DNA from: Planctomycetota bacterium
Lineage (GTDB): Bacteria; Planctomycetota; Planctomycetia; Isosphaerales; Isosphaeraceae
NCBI GenBank assembly: GCA_021807585.1
Contig: JAKBCQ010000181.1
Coordinates: forward strand, 1 to 6,235
Reading direction: 5' to 3'
DNA length: 6,235 nt
Each line of letters begins with the position of its first letter. Within the stretch, counting starts at the first letter, position 1. The position numbers and the translations under genes are program-made. Positions 1 to 5,248 of the stretch are shown one piece after another. The notes beneath the pieces were generated by a model. That model saw only the letters and a program-made list of their open reading frames with translations, did not search any database and was not told the origin of the DNA.

Positions 1-942
1 TTTAAATCGCAACCAGATCAATATACAAAATAGTGTGAACATAAAACTTTGTATTGCACCGGTCTCGACGTCGAGCCCGAGATTTCCGAGGATGAGGAGC
101 TCGATAAAGCCTTGGCATGTGTGTAAGATTCCGCGATGAATGTGCGTTAATATGAACGATAAATCCCCTTTCGGTTCAAGAAATCCTTGACGATTCGCCG
201 CGACGATCGCGATCGTACCCGCGACGAGAATCGACGCGGCGAGCATCAAAACCGCCGCGCGACGCGTTTTCGGTTCGTCGTCACGAAACCGGAGGTATGC
301 GAAGCCGACGGGTCCCGCGATATACCCTCCCGACCAAAACAACGGCGATCCGCACGCGCACGCCGCCGCGATCGCCGCGAACGCGTTCGACCCTCCTAAT
401 TTCCAAGTTTGTAACGATATAAGCATAAAAACAATCAACAATCCCGCCCAAAGAGCCTGGCCCGCCGAGAACCAGACGACCGCGGCTTCGAGGTTCGTCG
501 AAAACGCGATCGCCGCGCACGCCGCCAATCCCAAACCGTCCGATCCCGTCTCACGGGCGATGAACCGGCGCGTCGCTAGCGAAACAGCGGCGGCGAGCGT
601 GAACGAGCAGATCGCGAAGGTCGTCGCCAAATTCGCAAGGCTTCCACTCATCTGAACAAGTAAGTAAAATACGATTCGGAATAGCGGAACGACGTGCGCA
701 TTATGCGGAGTGAAGAGGTGTTTCGACAGGTCGGTTAGCGTTCTCGATCGCGCCAGATAAACGAAATCATCGCCTGAAAGTCGATACGTCGCGAGCTCAT
801 CCCAATACAGCCAGGCGGGCGCGGCGGCGATCAAAACCGCGAGCATGCTCGACACGGGAGGCGGGAGGGTTCGATTGAGAACCGACTGTCGGGTCGAACT
901 TCGATGCGGCGGATCGGCGACGTTCTTCGCGGTCGGTTTCAT
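1..942 (-). CDS. Polytopic membrane protein, GT-C glycosyltransferase-like (3' end outside window)
   Basis: An open frame of 314 codons runs from an ATG at 942-940 to the left edge without a stop, so the C-terminus is missing. Residues 1-30 are polar and probably cytoplasmic. Hydrophobic segments follow at about 31-49, 86-98, 103-124, 154-177, 186-216, 228-248 and 297-312. The loop after the first helix carries SGDDFVYLARSR (56-67) and TPHNAHVVPLFR (78-89). An acidic pair in the first external loop followed by a PH..H.VPL.R stretch resembles membrane GT-C/PMT-type glycosyltransferases that use lipid-linked sugars; this is an inference from pattern, not a firm family assignment. The frame is open upstream to the esterase stop (1024), and no clear Shine-Dalgarno precedes the ATG. 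An internal ATG at 846-844 (Met33), directly before the first helix, is an alternative start. The gene follows the esterase by 81 bp on the same strand. Several TTA and ATA codons appear towards the left edge, which is more AT-rich than the rest. Confidence 0.75.
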   Translation of the reverse strand, partial: MKPTAKNVADPPHRSSTRQSVLNRTLPPPVSSMLAVLIAAAPAWLYWDELATYRLSGDDFVYLARSRTLTDLSKHLFTPHNAHVVPLFRIVFYLLVQMSGSLANLATTFAICSFTLAAAVSLATRRFIARETGSDGLGLAACAAIAFSTNLEAAVVWFSAGQALWAGLLIVFMLISLQTWKLGGSNAFAAIAAACACGSPLFWSGGYIAGPVGFAYLRFRDDEPKTRRAAVLMLAASILVAGTIAIVAANRQGFLEPKGDLSFILTHIHRGILHTCQGFIELLILGNLGLDVETGAIQSFMFTLFCILIWLRFK

Positions 943-1023
943 GAACGTTACGCCGATACGATCGTGATCGAACAATGTGGAAGCGGCCGAGAGATCAAAA
1001 GAATAGCGAATCGGCAAGTAAGT

Positions 1024-1782
1024 TCATTTTTTGATCGGGATATCCAGGTATTTGGCGTGGAACGCGATCGCCTCGCGAACGTGTTCGTCCCAATAGCCCC
1101 ATTCGTGCCCGCCGGGAAATTCGGCGTATTCATGAATGATTCCAAGCTTGTTAAGATGTTCGTGAAAGGCGCGATTCTGCGCGAGGAGGAAATCGTCGCG
1201 ACCGCAATCGAGCCTCAGCGCGGGGATGATTCCGTGATCGGTCTTTTCGACGATCGCGAACGGGTCTTCGGGTCCTCCCGCGGGAGATTTGCCGAAGATC
1301 CGCGCGAATTCGGGTTCGAGCCCGCCGCCGCCCGGCCGAGGACGAAGAAATCCGACCGCTCCCGAATGAGAATTCGCGCTCGCAAACAGATTGGGATGTT
1401 TAAGAGCCACCTTGATCGCGCCGTATCCTCCCATCGAGAGCCCGCCGATCGCGCGGCCCGATTTCTCGGCCTTGACCGGAAACGTCCGGTCGATCAGCCC
1501 GACGACATCGTGGATGAGATCGTCTTCATATGCGAAACCCTCGGCCGCGTTCGTGTAAAACCCCCGGCCGCCGTCGGGCATCACGACGACGAGCGGAAGT
1601 CCCGAGACATACCGCTCAATGCTCGTCCTGCGCATCCAGATCGAGTGATCGTCGGAAAGCCCGTGAAGCAGATAAAACGCGCGGTACGGCCGCGGCGTTT
1701 CGGGATCGTCGGGGAAGACGACGTTCATCGAAGACGCTTTACGTAACGATCGACTGAAATATTGAATCGTCGCAAACGCCAT
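1024..1782 (-). CDS. Alpha/beta-hydrolase serine esterase (putative esterase/EstA family)
   Basis: The protein has 252 residues, the usual size for the PF00756-type putative esterases that include S-formylglutathione hydrolase (esterase D) and bacterial tributyrin/acetyl esterases. It would hydrolyse small ester or thioester bonds. The catalytic triad is readable: Ser116 in GGLSMGG (113-119), Asp196 or Asp197 in LDCGRDDFLL (191-200), and His226 in GGHEWGYWD (224-232). The oxyanion-side motif FYLLHGLSDDHS (36-47) and VVMPDGGRGFYTN (67-79) are also typical. I chose the ATG at 1782 because an AAAGG (1792-1796) precedes it by 9 nt and because MAFATIQYFSRSL matches the way these proteins normally begin. 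A start at 1824 would add 14 residues with no family support. No signal peptide is seen, so it is probably cytoplasmic. It lies 75 bp after the tRNA-binding gene. The substrate cannot be predicted; the EstA branch fits slightly better than true formylglutathione hydrolase. Confidence 0.93.
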   Translation of the reverse strand: MAFATIQYFSRSLRKASSMNVVFPDDPETPRPYRAFYLLHGLSDDHSIWMRRTSIERYVSGLPLVVVMPDGGRGFYTNAAEGFAYEDDLIHDVVGLIDRTFPVKAEKSGRAIGGLSMGGYGAIKVALKHPNLFASANSHSGAVGFLRPRPGGGGLEPEFARIFGKSPAGGPEDPFAIVEKTDHGIIPALRLDCGRDDFLLAQNRAFHEHLNKLGIIHEYAEFPGGHEWGYWDEHVREAIAFHAKYLDIPIKK

Positions 1783-1857
1783 CGGGAGCGACCTTTCAAG
1801 GAAAGCGGGTTCGGTGAGGATCACGTTCGAAGCGAGGGGGGCGTGCGATCGCGACGC

Positions 1858-2190
1858 TTATTTAATTTTCGATCCAGCAAGGCATTCGGGATCGGCGACC
1901 GTCAGGAGGATCACCTTTTCGTTCGAAGTCGCCGCGAGGAGCATTCCGTTCGAGGTTTCACCGCGAAGCATCGCGGGGGCGAGGTTGTTGACGACGACGA
2001 TGAGCTTTCCCGTAAGATCTTCCGGGGTGTAATGCGCGCGGATCCCCGCGACGATCTGTTTTTGAACGTCGCCGAGATCGACCTGTAGCAACATCAACTT
2101 ATCGGCGTTGGGATGCGGGCGAGCCTCGATCACCCGCGCGACCCGCAAATCGAGCTTGGCGAAATCGTCGTAACCGATCGTCTCCGACAT
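1858..2190 (-). CDS. metG-beta-like: Free-standing tRNA-binding domain protein (MetG beta-subunit / Trbp111-like)
   Basis: This is a complete 110-residue OB-fold tRNA-binding protein of the PF01588 family. It matches the C-terminal appendix of methionyl-tRNA synthetase along its full length. Landmarks are YDDFAKLDLRVARV (7-20), HPNADKL (26-32), QIVAGI (45-50), NLAPAMLRG (69-77), SNGMLLAA (80-87) and a final GSKIK. Such proteins dimerise and bind tRNA by shape; as MetRS beta subunits they supply tRNA affinity in trans to a catalytic subunit that lacks this domain. No synthetase catalytic gene is visible here, so the pairing is an inference. The start is supported by AGGGG (2200-2204), 9 nt before the ATG. 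A strong hairpin lies in the leader (2223-2246). The alternative is a chaperone-like CsaA protein, a relative of the same fold, but the HPNADKL and MLRGETSNGM sequences fit MetG-beta better. Confidence 0.93.
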   Translation of the reverse strand: MSETIGYDDFAKLDLRVARVIEARPHPNADKLMLLQVDLGDVQKQIVAGIRAHYTPEDLTGKLIVVVNNLAPAMLRGETSNGMLLAATSNEKVILLTVADPECLAGSKIK

Positions 2191-2199
2191 AAATACGAA

Positions 2200-2246
2200 C
2201 CCCTGAATTTGAGGAATTTCGCCGCGTCGATAACTGAATCGACGCG
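2200..2246 (-). promoter_or_regulatory. Leader hairpin upstream of the MetG-beta-like gene
   Basis: In the minus-strand leader, CGCGTCGAT (2238-2246) pairs perfectly with ATCGACGCG (2223-2231) around a 6-nt loop, giving a 9-bp stem. The segment just downstream, CCTC then seven bases then GGGG (about 2213 to 2200), could fold over the AGGGG ribosome-binding site through three GC pairs and one GU pair. There is no U-tract after the main stem, so it is not a classical intrinsic terminator. It could be a leader control element or the end of a transcript coming from upstream. The pairing is seen; the function is inferred. Confidence 0.45.
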
Positions 2247-2387
2247 ATTGGGAGATCGTAGCGGATCGGCGCGGCGTTCGTCAACGCCTTGAGTGTGCGT
2301 GTGTTTACGAGGTAAATCGATTTCGGAGGGTGAGTTTCATTCGTCATGCGACGACCGGGGCGGATGTGCGAGCCGTTGTGGATTTGT

Positions 2388-2399
2388 GTGATCGATCAC
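2388..2399. promoter_or_regulatory. 12-bp perfect palindrome GTGATCGATCAC, possible operator
   Basis: GTGATCGATCAC is its own reverse complement and lies in a region without a firm gene, about 200 bp upstream of the MetG-beta-like gene. It looks like a dimeric regulator site, similar to CRP/FNR half sites but with a 4-bp instead of 6-bp centre. This window is unusually rich in GATC and CGATCG, so part of the symmetry may be compositional. Confidence 0.2.
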
Positions 2400-2432
2400 G
2401 AGGGAGAGCGCGTTTGGGATCGCGAAGCCCAT

Positions 2433-2612
2433 TTATGGAGGGGTAAACCGCATTTGGCGGAACTTATCCGCATCATGAAGAAAAATTCGTGCGATAACGA
2501 GTTCGGTAATCCAGAGGAATGAAGTGAGAATCGCGATCAGGAATAAGTCGAGCAAAACGCCGGGATATACGCTCAGAACAACGACCGCGAAACTCAAAAT
2601 CGCCGCGGTCAC
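2433..2612 (-). CDS. Possible 59-residue two-helix membrane protein or gene remnant
   Basis: On the minus strand a frame open from 2696 to the TAA at 2433-2435 encodes a strikingly hydrophobic product. There is no ATG near the front. A GTG at 2612-2610, preceded by AGGGA (2623-2627) at 10 nt, gives 59 residues. Two hydrophobic segments, about 3-16 and 18-40 (VYPGVLLDLFLIAILTSFLW lies at 15-34), are followed by a charged tail ending RQMRFTPP. The in-frame stretch before the GTG is basic, so the start is uncertain and the piece may be the decayed 3' end of a larger membrane gene. I do not recognise the family. The opposite strand has a 62-codon frame over the same bases, but its product is basic and featureless. 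Confidence 0.35.
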   Translation of the reverse strand: MTAAILSFAVVVLSVYPGVLLDLFLIAILTSFLWITELVIARIFLHDADKFRQMRFTPP

Positions 2613-2778
2613 AAGAAAGATTTCCCTATTAATGAATCCTATGTGTATCCTGATAAAAATCGGACGGCCGATCCTTCGAGATACGATACGCTCCGCTCAC
2701 TCCCTTTTATGAAAATGATTATTGAACTCCGGGATCGTCGAAACGCCGATTGTCGCGCATGACGGATCAAAACGGAAC

Positions 2779-2807
2779 AATACATTGTAATATAATTGGA
2801 TCGTCAA
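2779..2807 (-). promoter_or_regulatory. Candidate sigma70-like promoter
   Basis: On the minus strand TTGACG (2802-2807, 5 of 6 to the -35 consensus) is separated by 17 bp from TGTATT (2779-2784, 4 of 6 to the -10 consensus). It lies in an AT-rich pocket right after the hairpin that follows the DUF962 gene and points towards the small membrane ORF and the MetG-beta-like gene. The -10 overlaps a short inverted repeat, ACAAT-AC-ATTGT (2777-2788), that could be an operator. It is predicted from pattern only. Confidence 0.35.
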
Positions 2808-2816
2808 CTGAGTGCG

Positions 2817-2834
2817 TCGACCGGCTTCGGTCGG
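2817..2834 (-). terminator. Hairpin just downstream of the DUF962 gene, terminator-like but lacking a U-tract
   Basis: CGACCG (2818-2823) and CGGTCG (2828-2833) form a perfect 6-bp stem with a 4-base loop, extendable by a GU pair (2817/2834). It starts about 20 nt after the DUF962 stop on the transcribed strand. No run of U follows, so termination could be Rho-dependent or the hairpin may only stabilise the 3' end. Confidence 0.35.
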
Positions 2835-2854
2835 GCAAGGCGTCGGCGTCGCGT

Positions 2855-3226
2855 TTATTCGACGGTTTTGGCTTGCGGATCTTGCTTACGGCTCGTGAAC
2901 GGCTTTGAGACGAGAGCGAAACCGCCCTGAACGATCCCGCGGATCACGGCCCAGGCGATCACGAACGGAGTTTGAGGATGTTTGAGGATCGTCGGCGTGT
3001 TTTTTTCAAACACGAAATGGCCTGTAAACATAAATGCATACGCAAGAACCACGAGCGCGGCCGACCAAAGCGGACGGAAGGGGACGATCAGGACCGCCGC
3101 GGCGACGAGGGGCCAGCCGACGCCGACGTGCAAGACGTGGTTGACGGGGTGACTGTGATCGCGGCGGTATTTGGCGACGAATCGATCGAGCCGACTCGCC
3201 GCGACGTCTTCGGTCGCGGTCGACAT
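2855..3226 (-). CDS. DUF962 / Mpo1-like small membrane protein
   Basis: This 123-residue protein matches the DUF962 family, whose yeast member Mpo1 is an ER membrane dioxygenase acting in alpha-oxidation of 2-hydroxy fatty acids. Bacterial members are mostly uncharacterised. Visible hallmarks are RRDHSHPVNHVLHVGVGWPL (21-40) with clustered His24, His26, His30 and His33, then TGHFVFEKNTP (68-78) with His70, and LKHPQTP (81-87) with His83. These histidines are candidates for the iron site. Hydrophobic stretches lie at about 36-50, 53-70 and 88-107, and the C-terminus is basic. The ATG at 3226 is chosen because GAGGAG (about 3236-3241) precedes it by 9 nt. An in-frame extension upstream to 3784 exists, but it runs through the cytochrome gene and is a shadow. 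The start lies only 28 bp after the cytochrome stop, so the two are probably co-transcribed. A catalytic role in lipid oxidation is an extrapolation from yeast. Confidence 0.9.
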   Translation of the reverse strand: MSTATEDVAASRLDRFVAKYRRDHSHPVNHVLHVGVGWPLVAAAVLIVPFRPLWSAALVVLAYAFMFTGHFVFEKNTPTILKHPQTPFVIAWAVIRGIVQGGFALVSKPFTSRKQDPQAKTVE

Positions 3227-3254
3227 GTGCGAGATCTCCTCTTTAAGGATTGGT

Positions 3255-4865
3255 TCAAAGGCCGCCGCCGGCGGCCGCGGGCTTGATTCCGCGGTGAACC
3301 TTGGGATCCTCGTAAGTATCCATCTTTTTATGAACAATCTGACCGTAATACTTGTTGAAGTCGAAATGGGGGGAATTGTCTTCGTCGTGACACCGCAGGC
3401 AAAAGCGAGTTTGATCGGGGTTCTCGACGGGTTTCGACAGATATTTGCGCAAGGAAACGTCGTCGGGCGCCTCGACGTGGCGCGACGCGGGTCCGTGGCA
3501 ATTCTCGCACTGATTTCCCTTGAGCAAGGGGGTGGTCGTTTCCGATCGCCATCCCGAGATATATTCAAACCCGGTGGTGTGGCAGGTGACGCAATCCGCG
3601 TCGAATTCGAGGTTCTTGCGAATTTTATCGGATTTGAGCGCGGTATACGCCGCGGCGTGTTTGGTTTGCGCCCAGCGGGCGTGCGTATTGGGGTGGCAGT
3701 TCTTGCACGTATCGGCGCCGACGAACGTCGCTCCGGGCGCCCCCTCGGCGCGGGCGATCTTGGGGAAATCCTCGACGAATCCAATCTCGCGCATCTGGGC
3801 GCGGTAATCTTCGATCAATTGTCGAACGGGTTCGGCGAACTTGTATTTTTTATTGAGCGCAATTCGCATGTAACGATATTTTTGATCGGGGTCGTCGAAC
3901 AAGCCGACGACGCCGACGTATTTGCCGCGTTTACCCGTTCGGATCAGCATCGTTCCGCCGTCGTTGAGCATTTCCGGTTCGGCGTCGGGATCGGCGTAAA
4001 CCGAAGTCCCCAGCACGATGTCGAATCCTGGATTGGCGCGAGCGAGCGTCTTGGCCCATTGAGGCTTGCCGGGAACAAGGAGGATCTGCACGTCGGTATC
4101 GCTCTCCAGATCGGCGAGCGTCTCGGCGAGCGATTCTTTGAACGGCTTGGCGTCGAGCCAATCCGAGGCGTCGGCGAGGGGCTTGAGTTCGGCGGGATCG
4201 AGGACCGACGTCACGCCGATGCGAACCCGGCCGATCCGCAGCCGAACCGAGGGTTTGATCGGGGCGTCGTCACCCGTTTGATCTTTCACAGAAACATTAC
4301 ACGATACGATCTTCGTCGGAGTTTCGTCGAGGTTTTTGAAATGGCCGACGACCTCGCCGACTCCGAGTTTGAGATCCTCGGCCGAGAGTCCGATCGCCGA
4401 ATAACGCATGAGAGCGAGCGATTTGAGCGCCGTGTCGAAGCGAGCGAGCGATTGTTTCAGACCTCCGCGAGCCGCGGCGGGATCTTTCACAAGAGCGCCG
4501 AGATCGACGAGCGCGATCGGCGCTTTGCGCGCCGACAATTTGTCGATCAAATCGAGCCGTCGCGCCAGCCCTCCCATTTGCCCGTCGGTGCATCCGCACG
4601 GTTCGAGATAGCCCTCGAGCTCGCCCGAGAGGACGATCAGCAGCTCGGGATCGGGCCATTTGGCGATCGGATCGTCGGGGTTTGTCGCCGCGCCGGGCGT
4701 CTGTTTGGGATCGGCTTGCTTGGGAGTCTCGGATTCGGCAAGTACGGGTTTGACGACGGGCTCGGGTTCTCGATCTTGAGCCCGCTTCGTCTCGCAACCG
4801 ACGAACGCCAAAACCGCGACGGTCAATCCGACCGCCGTCATCGACCAAATCGGCTTATGGGACAT
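3255..4865 (-). CDS. Secreted lipoprotein: degenerate UshA-like phosphoesterase region plus c554-type tetraheme domain
   Basis: This 536-residue protein starts with a signal peptide (1-23: MSHK, then a hydrophobic core 9-22) ending in a lipobox-like FVGC with Cys24, so it should be an exported, lipid-anchored protein. Residues 25-70 are a Pro/Glu/Lys-rich linker. Residues 74 to about 340 resemble the UshA/5'-nucleotidase metallophosphoesterase fold: LLIVLSGELEGYLEPCGC (75-92), GQMGGLARR (95-103), ALVDLGAL (118-125), YSAIGLSAEDLKLG (155-168), FDIVLGTS (281-288). The canonical DxH, NHE and GHxH metal motifs are not seen in it. Residues 380-536 hold four c-type heme sites, CKNCH (387-391), CVTCH (425-429), CENCH (453-457) and CLRCH (489-493), with extra His403, His463, His500 and His512 as possible sixth ligands, as in cytochrome c554-type domains. 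The start has GAGGA (4871-4875) 5 nt upstream. The C-terminus ends in a low-complexity AAAGGGL. It probably transfers electrons in the periplasm; its partner and substrate are unknown. The DUF962 gene follows. Confidence 0.93.
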   Translation of the reverse strand: MSHKPIWSMTAVGLTVAVLAFVGCETKRAQDREPEPVVKPVLAESETPKQADPKQTPGAATNPDDPIAKWPDPELLIVLSGELEGYLEPCGCTDGQMGGLARRLDLIDKLSARKAPIALVDLGALVKDPAAARGGLKQSLARFDTALKSLALMRYSAIGLSAEDLKLGVGEVVGHFKNLDETPTKIVSCNVSVKDQTGDDAPIKPSVRLRIGRVRIGVTSVLDPAELKPLADASDWLDAKPFKESLAETLADLESDTDVQILLVPGKPQWAKTLARANPGFDIVLGTSVYADPDAEPEMLNDGGTMLIRTGKRGKYVGVVGLFDDPDQKYRYMRIALNKKYKFAEPVRQLIEDYRAQMREIGFVEDFPKIARAEGAPGATFVGADTCKNCHPNTHARWAQTKHAAAYTALKSDKIRKNLEFDADCVTCHTTGFEYISGWRSETTTPLLKGNQCENCHGPASRHVEAPDDVSLRKYLSKPVENPDQTRFCLRCHDEDNSPHFDFNKYYGQIVHKKMDTYEDPKVHRGIKPAAAGGGL

Positions 4866-5083
4866 CGTTATCCTCGCCCCGCGTGACGTCCGTCGCCTTG
4901 CGGACGCTTCCTAAAGATCGCCATCCTGATCGGCTCGACGCGATCGGTCAAGCCGTAGTCGCCAAAGCGATTTCATCACGTCGTTTCTCGTTCGCTTCAT
5001 CGTCGCGCCCCAAGATCGGTTTCGTCAAGGGGGGACGCGATCAATCAACCGAACGAAGAACCGAGTCTTGAAACTTTTGTATT

Positions 5084-5128
5084 TAACATGTTATTGTATG
5101 ATATTGTAATATAGATATTGATATCTAT
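5084..5128. promoter_or_regulatory. AT-rich island with two palindromes, probable promoter/operator region of the lipoprotein gene
   Basis: TAACATGTTA (5084-5093) is a perfect 10-bp palindrome. ATAGATAT-TG-ATATCTAT (5111-5128) is an inverted repeat with 8-bp arms and a 2-bp centre. Between them the minus strand carries TACAAT twice, each 5 of 6 to a -10 box, but I found no good -35 at the right spacing. GATATTG occurs twice 14 bp apart (5100 and 5114). The island contrasts sharply with its GC-rich surroundings. Its position upstream of the lipoprotein gene suggests a regulated promoter; this is inference. Confidence 0.4.
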
Positions 5129-5151
5129 GATTTTGGTCTCGGCCGCGCGGA

Positions 5152-5209
5152 CCGCCGAATCGGCGAGAACCGTAGCTCAAAACGCGACCTCTCGGCGACG
5201 ATTCGGCGG
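5152..5209 (-). terminator. Large imperfect hairpin after the DCC/CxxC operon, terminator-like
   Basis: CCGCCGAATCG (5152-5162) pairs perfectly with CGATTCGGCGG (5199-5209), giving an 11-bp outer stem. After a 1/4-base internal loop, CGAGA (5164-5168) pairs with TCTCG (5190-5194) around a loop of about 21 bases. The hairpin begins about 40 nt past the stop of the CxxC protein gene on the transcribed strand. No U-tract follows on either strand, so it is terminator-like only by position and stability. It could also be an end-protecting structure or a symmetric binding site. Confidence 0.45.
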
Positions 5210-5248
5210 GGTCGTCGGTTCGTCGGCCCCCCTTGGGCGGTTGCGAGA

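Larger units (their letters stand above)
2191..2854. other. 664-bp stretch without a firm gene
   Basis: Between the DUF962 stop and the MetG-beta-like start I see no confident gene, tRNA or other structured RNA. It contains, in minus-strand order, a GC-rich hairpin (2817-2834), a promoter-like TTGACG/TGTATT pair (2779-2807), a possible short membrane ORF (2433-2612), a 12-bp palindrome (2388-2399) and a leader hairpin (2223-2246). Base composition drops to AT-rich around 2620-2800. The rest, especially 2250-2380, shows nothing I can interpret. Confidence 0.6.
4866..5248. other. 383-bp intergenic region with AT-rich island and hairpins
   Basis: The region separates the CxxC-protein stop from the lipoprotein start. 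From right to left it holds a large hairpin (5152-5209), an AT-rich island of about 60 bp (5071-5130) with two palindromes, and a GC-rich leader of roughly 200 bp. A smaller stem, CGTCCG/CGGACG with an 8-base loop (4887-4906), lies about 11 bases before the ribosome-binding site. A 29-codon minus-strand frame in the leader (MKRTRNDVM..., ending in TAG near 4911) has no convincing support as a gene. Confidence 0.6.

Noticed and set aside
904..1746. A 280-codon plus-strand open frame
   Set aside because: It is antisense to the esterase, whose catalytic triad and family motifs are clear. The plus-strand product is Arg/Asp-rich and unrecognisable.
1793..1805. Small hairpin CTTTC-AAG-GAAAG overlapping the esterase ribosome-binding site, considered as a translational switch
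   Set aside because: A 5-bp AU-rich stem with a 3-base loop is weak and common by chance.
2099..2347. An 82-codon minus-strand frame overlapping the MetG-beta-like start
   Set aside because: Its second half is an out-of-frame reading of the MetG-beta-like gene, its first half has no recognisable features, and no ribosome-binding site was seen.
2361..2410. CRP-like operator around the palindrome GTGATCGATCAC
   Set aside because: The half sites fit, but the centre is 4 bp instead of 6 and no promoter is seen beside it. It is kept only as a low-confidence palindrome.
3227..3784. N-terminal extension that would make the DUF962 protein 309 residues
   Set aside because: The extension runs through the lipoprotein gene in another frame and is Pro/Arg/Ser-rich. 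The DUF962 homology and a good ribosome-binding site put the start at 3226.
4297..4848. A 183-codon minus-strand frame inside the lipoprotein gene
   Set aside because: The product is almost half Arg and Ser/Ala without motifs and is a frame shadow of the lipoprotein.
3171..4886. A 571-codon plus-strand open frame covering the whole lipoprotein gene and longer than it
   Set aside because: It is antisense to a protein with a signal peptide, lipobox, UshA-like motifs, four CxxCH sites and a ribosome-binding site. Its own product is a low-complexity Arg/Gly/Phe/Ile mix without recognisable motifs. Long antisense frames are expected from the codon use here.
4911..5000. A 29-codon minus-strand frame (MKRTRNDVM...) in the lipoprotein leader, considered as a leader peptide
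   Set aside because: There is no clear ribosome-binding site at proper spacing, no run of regulatory codons and no coupling to the downstream start. Frames of this length are expected by chance.
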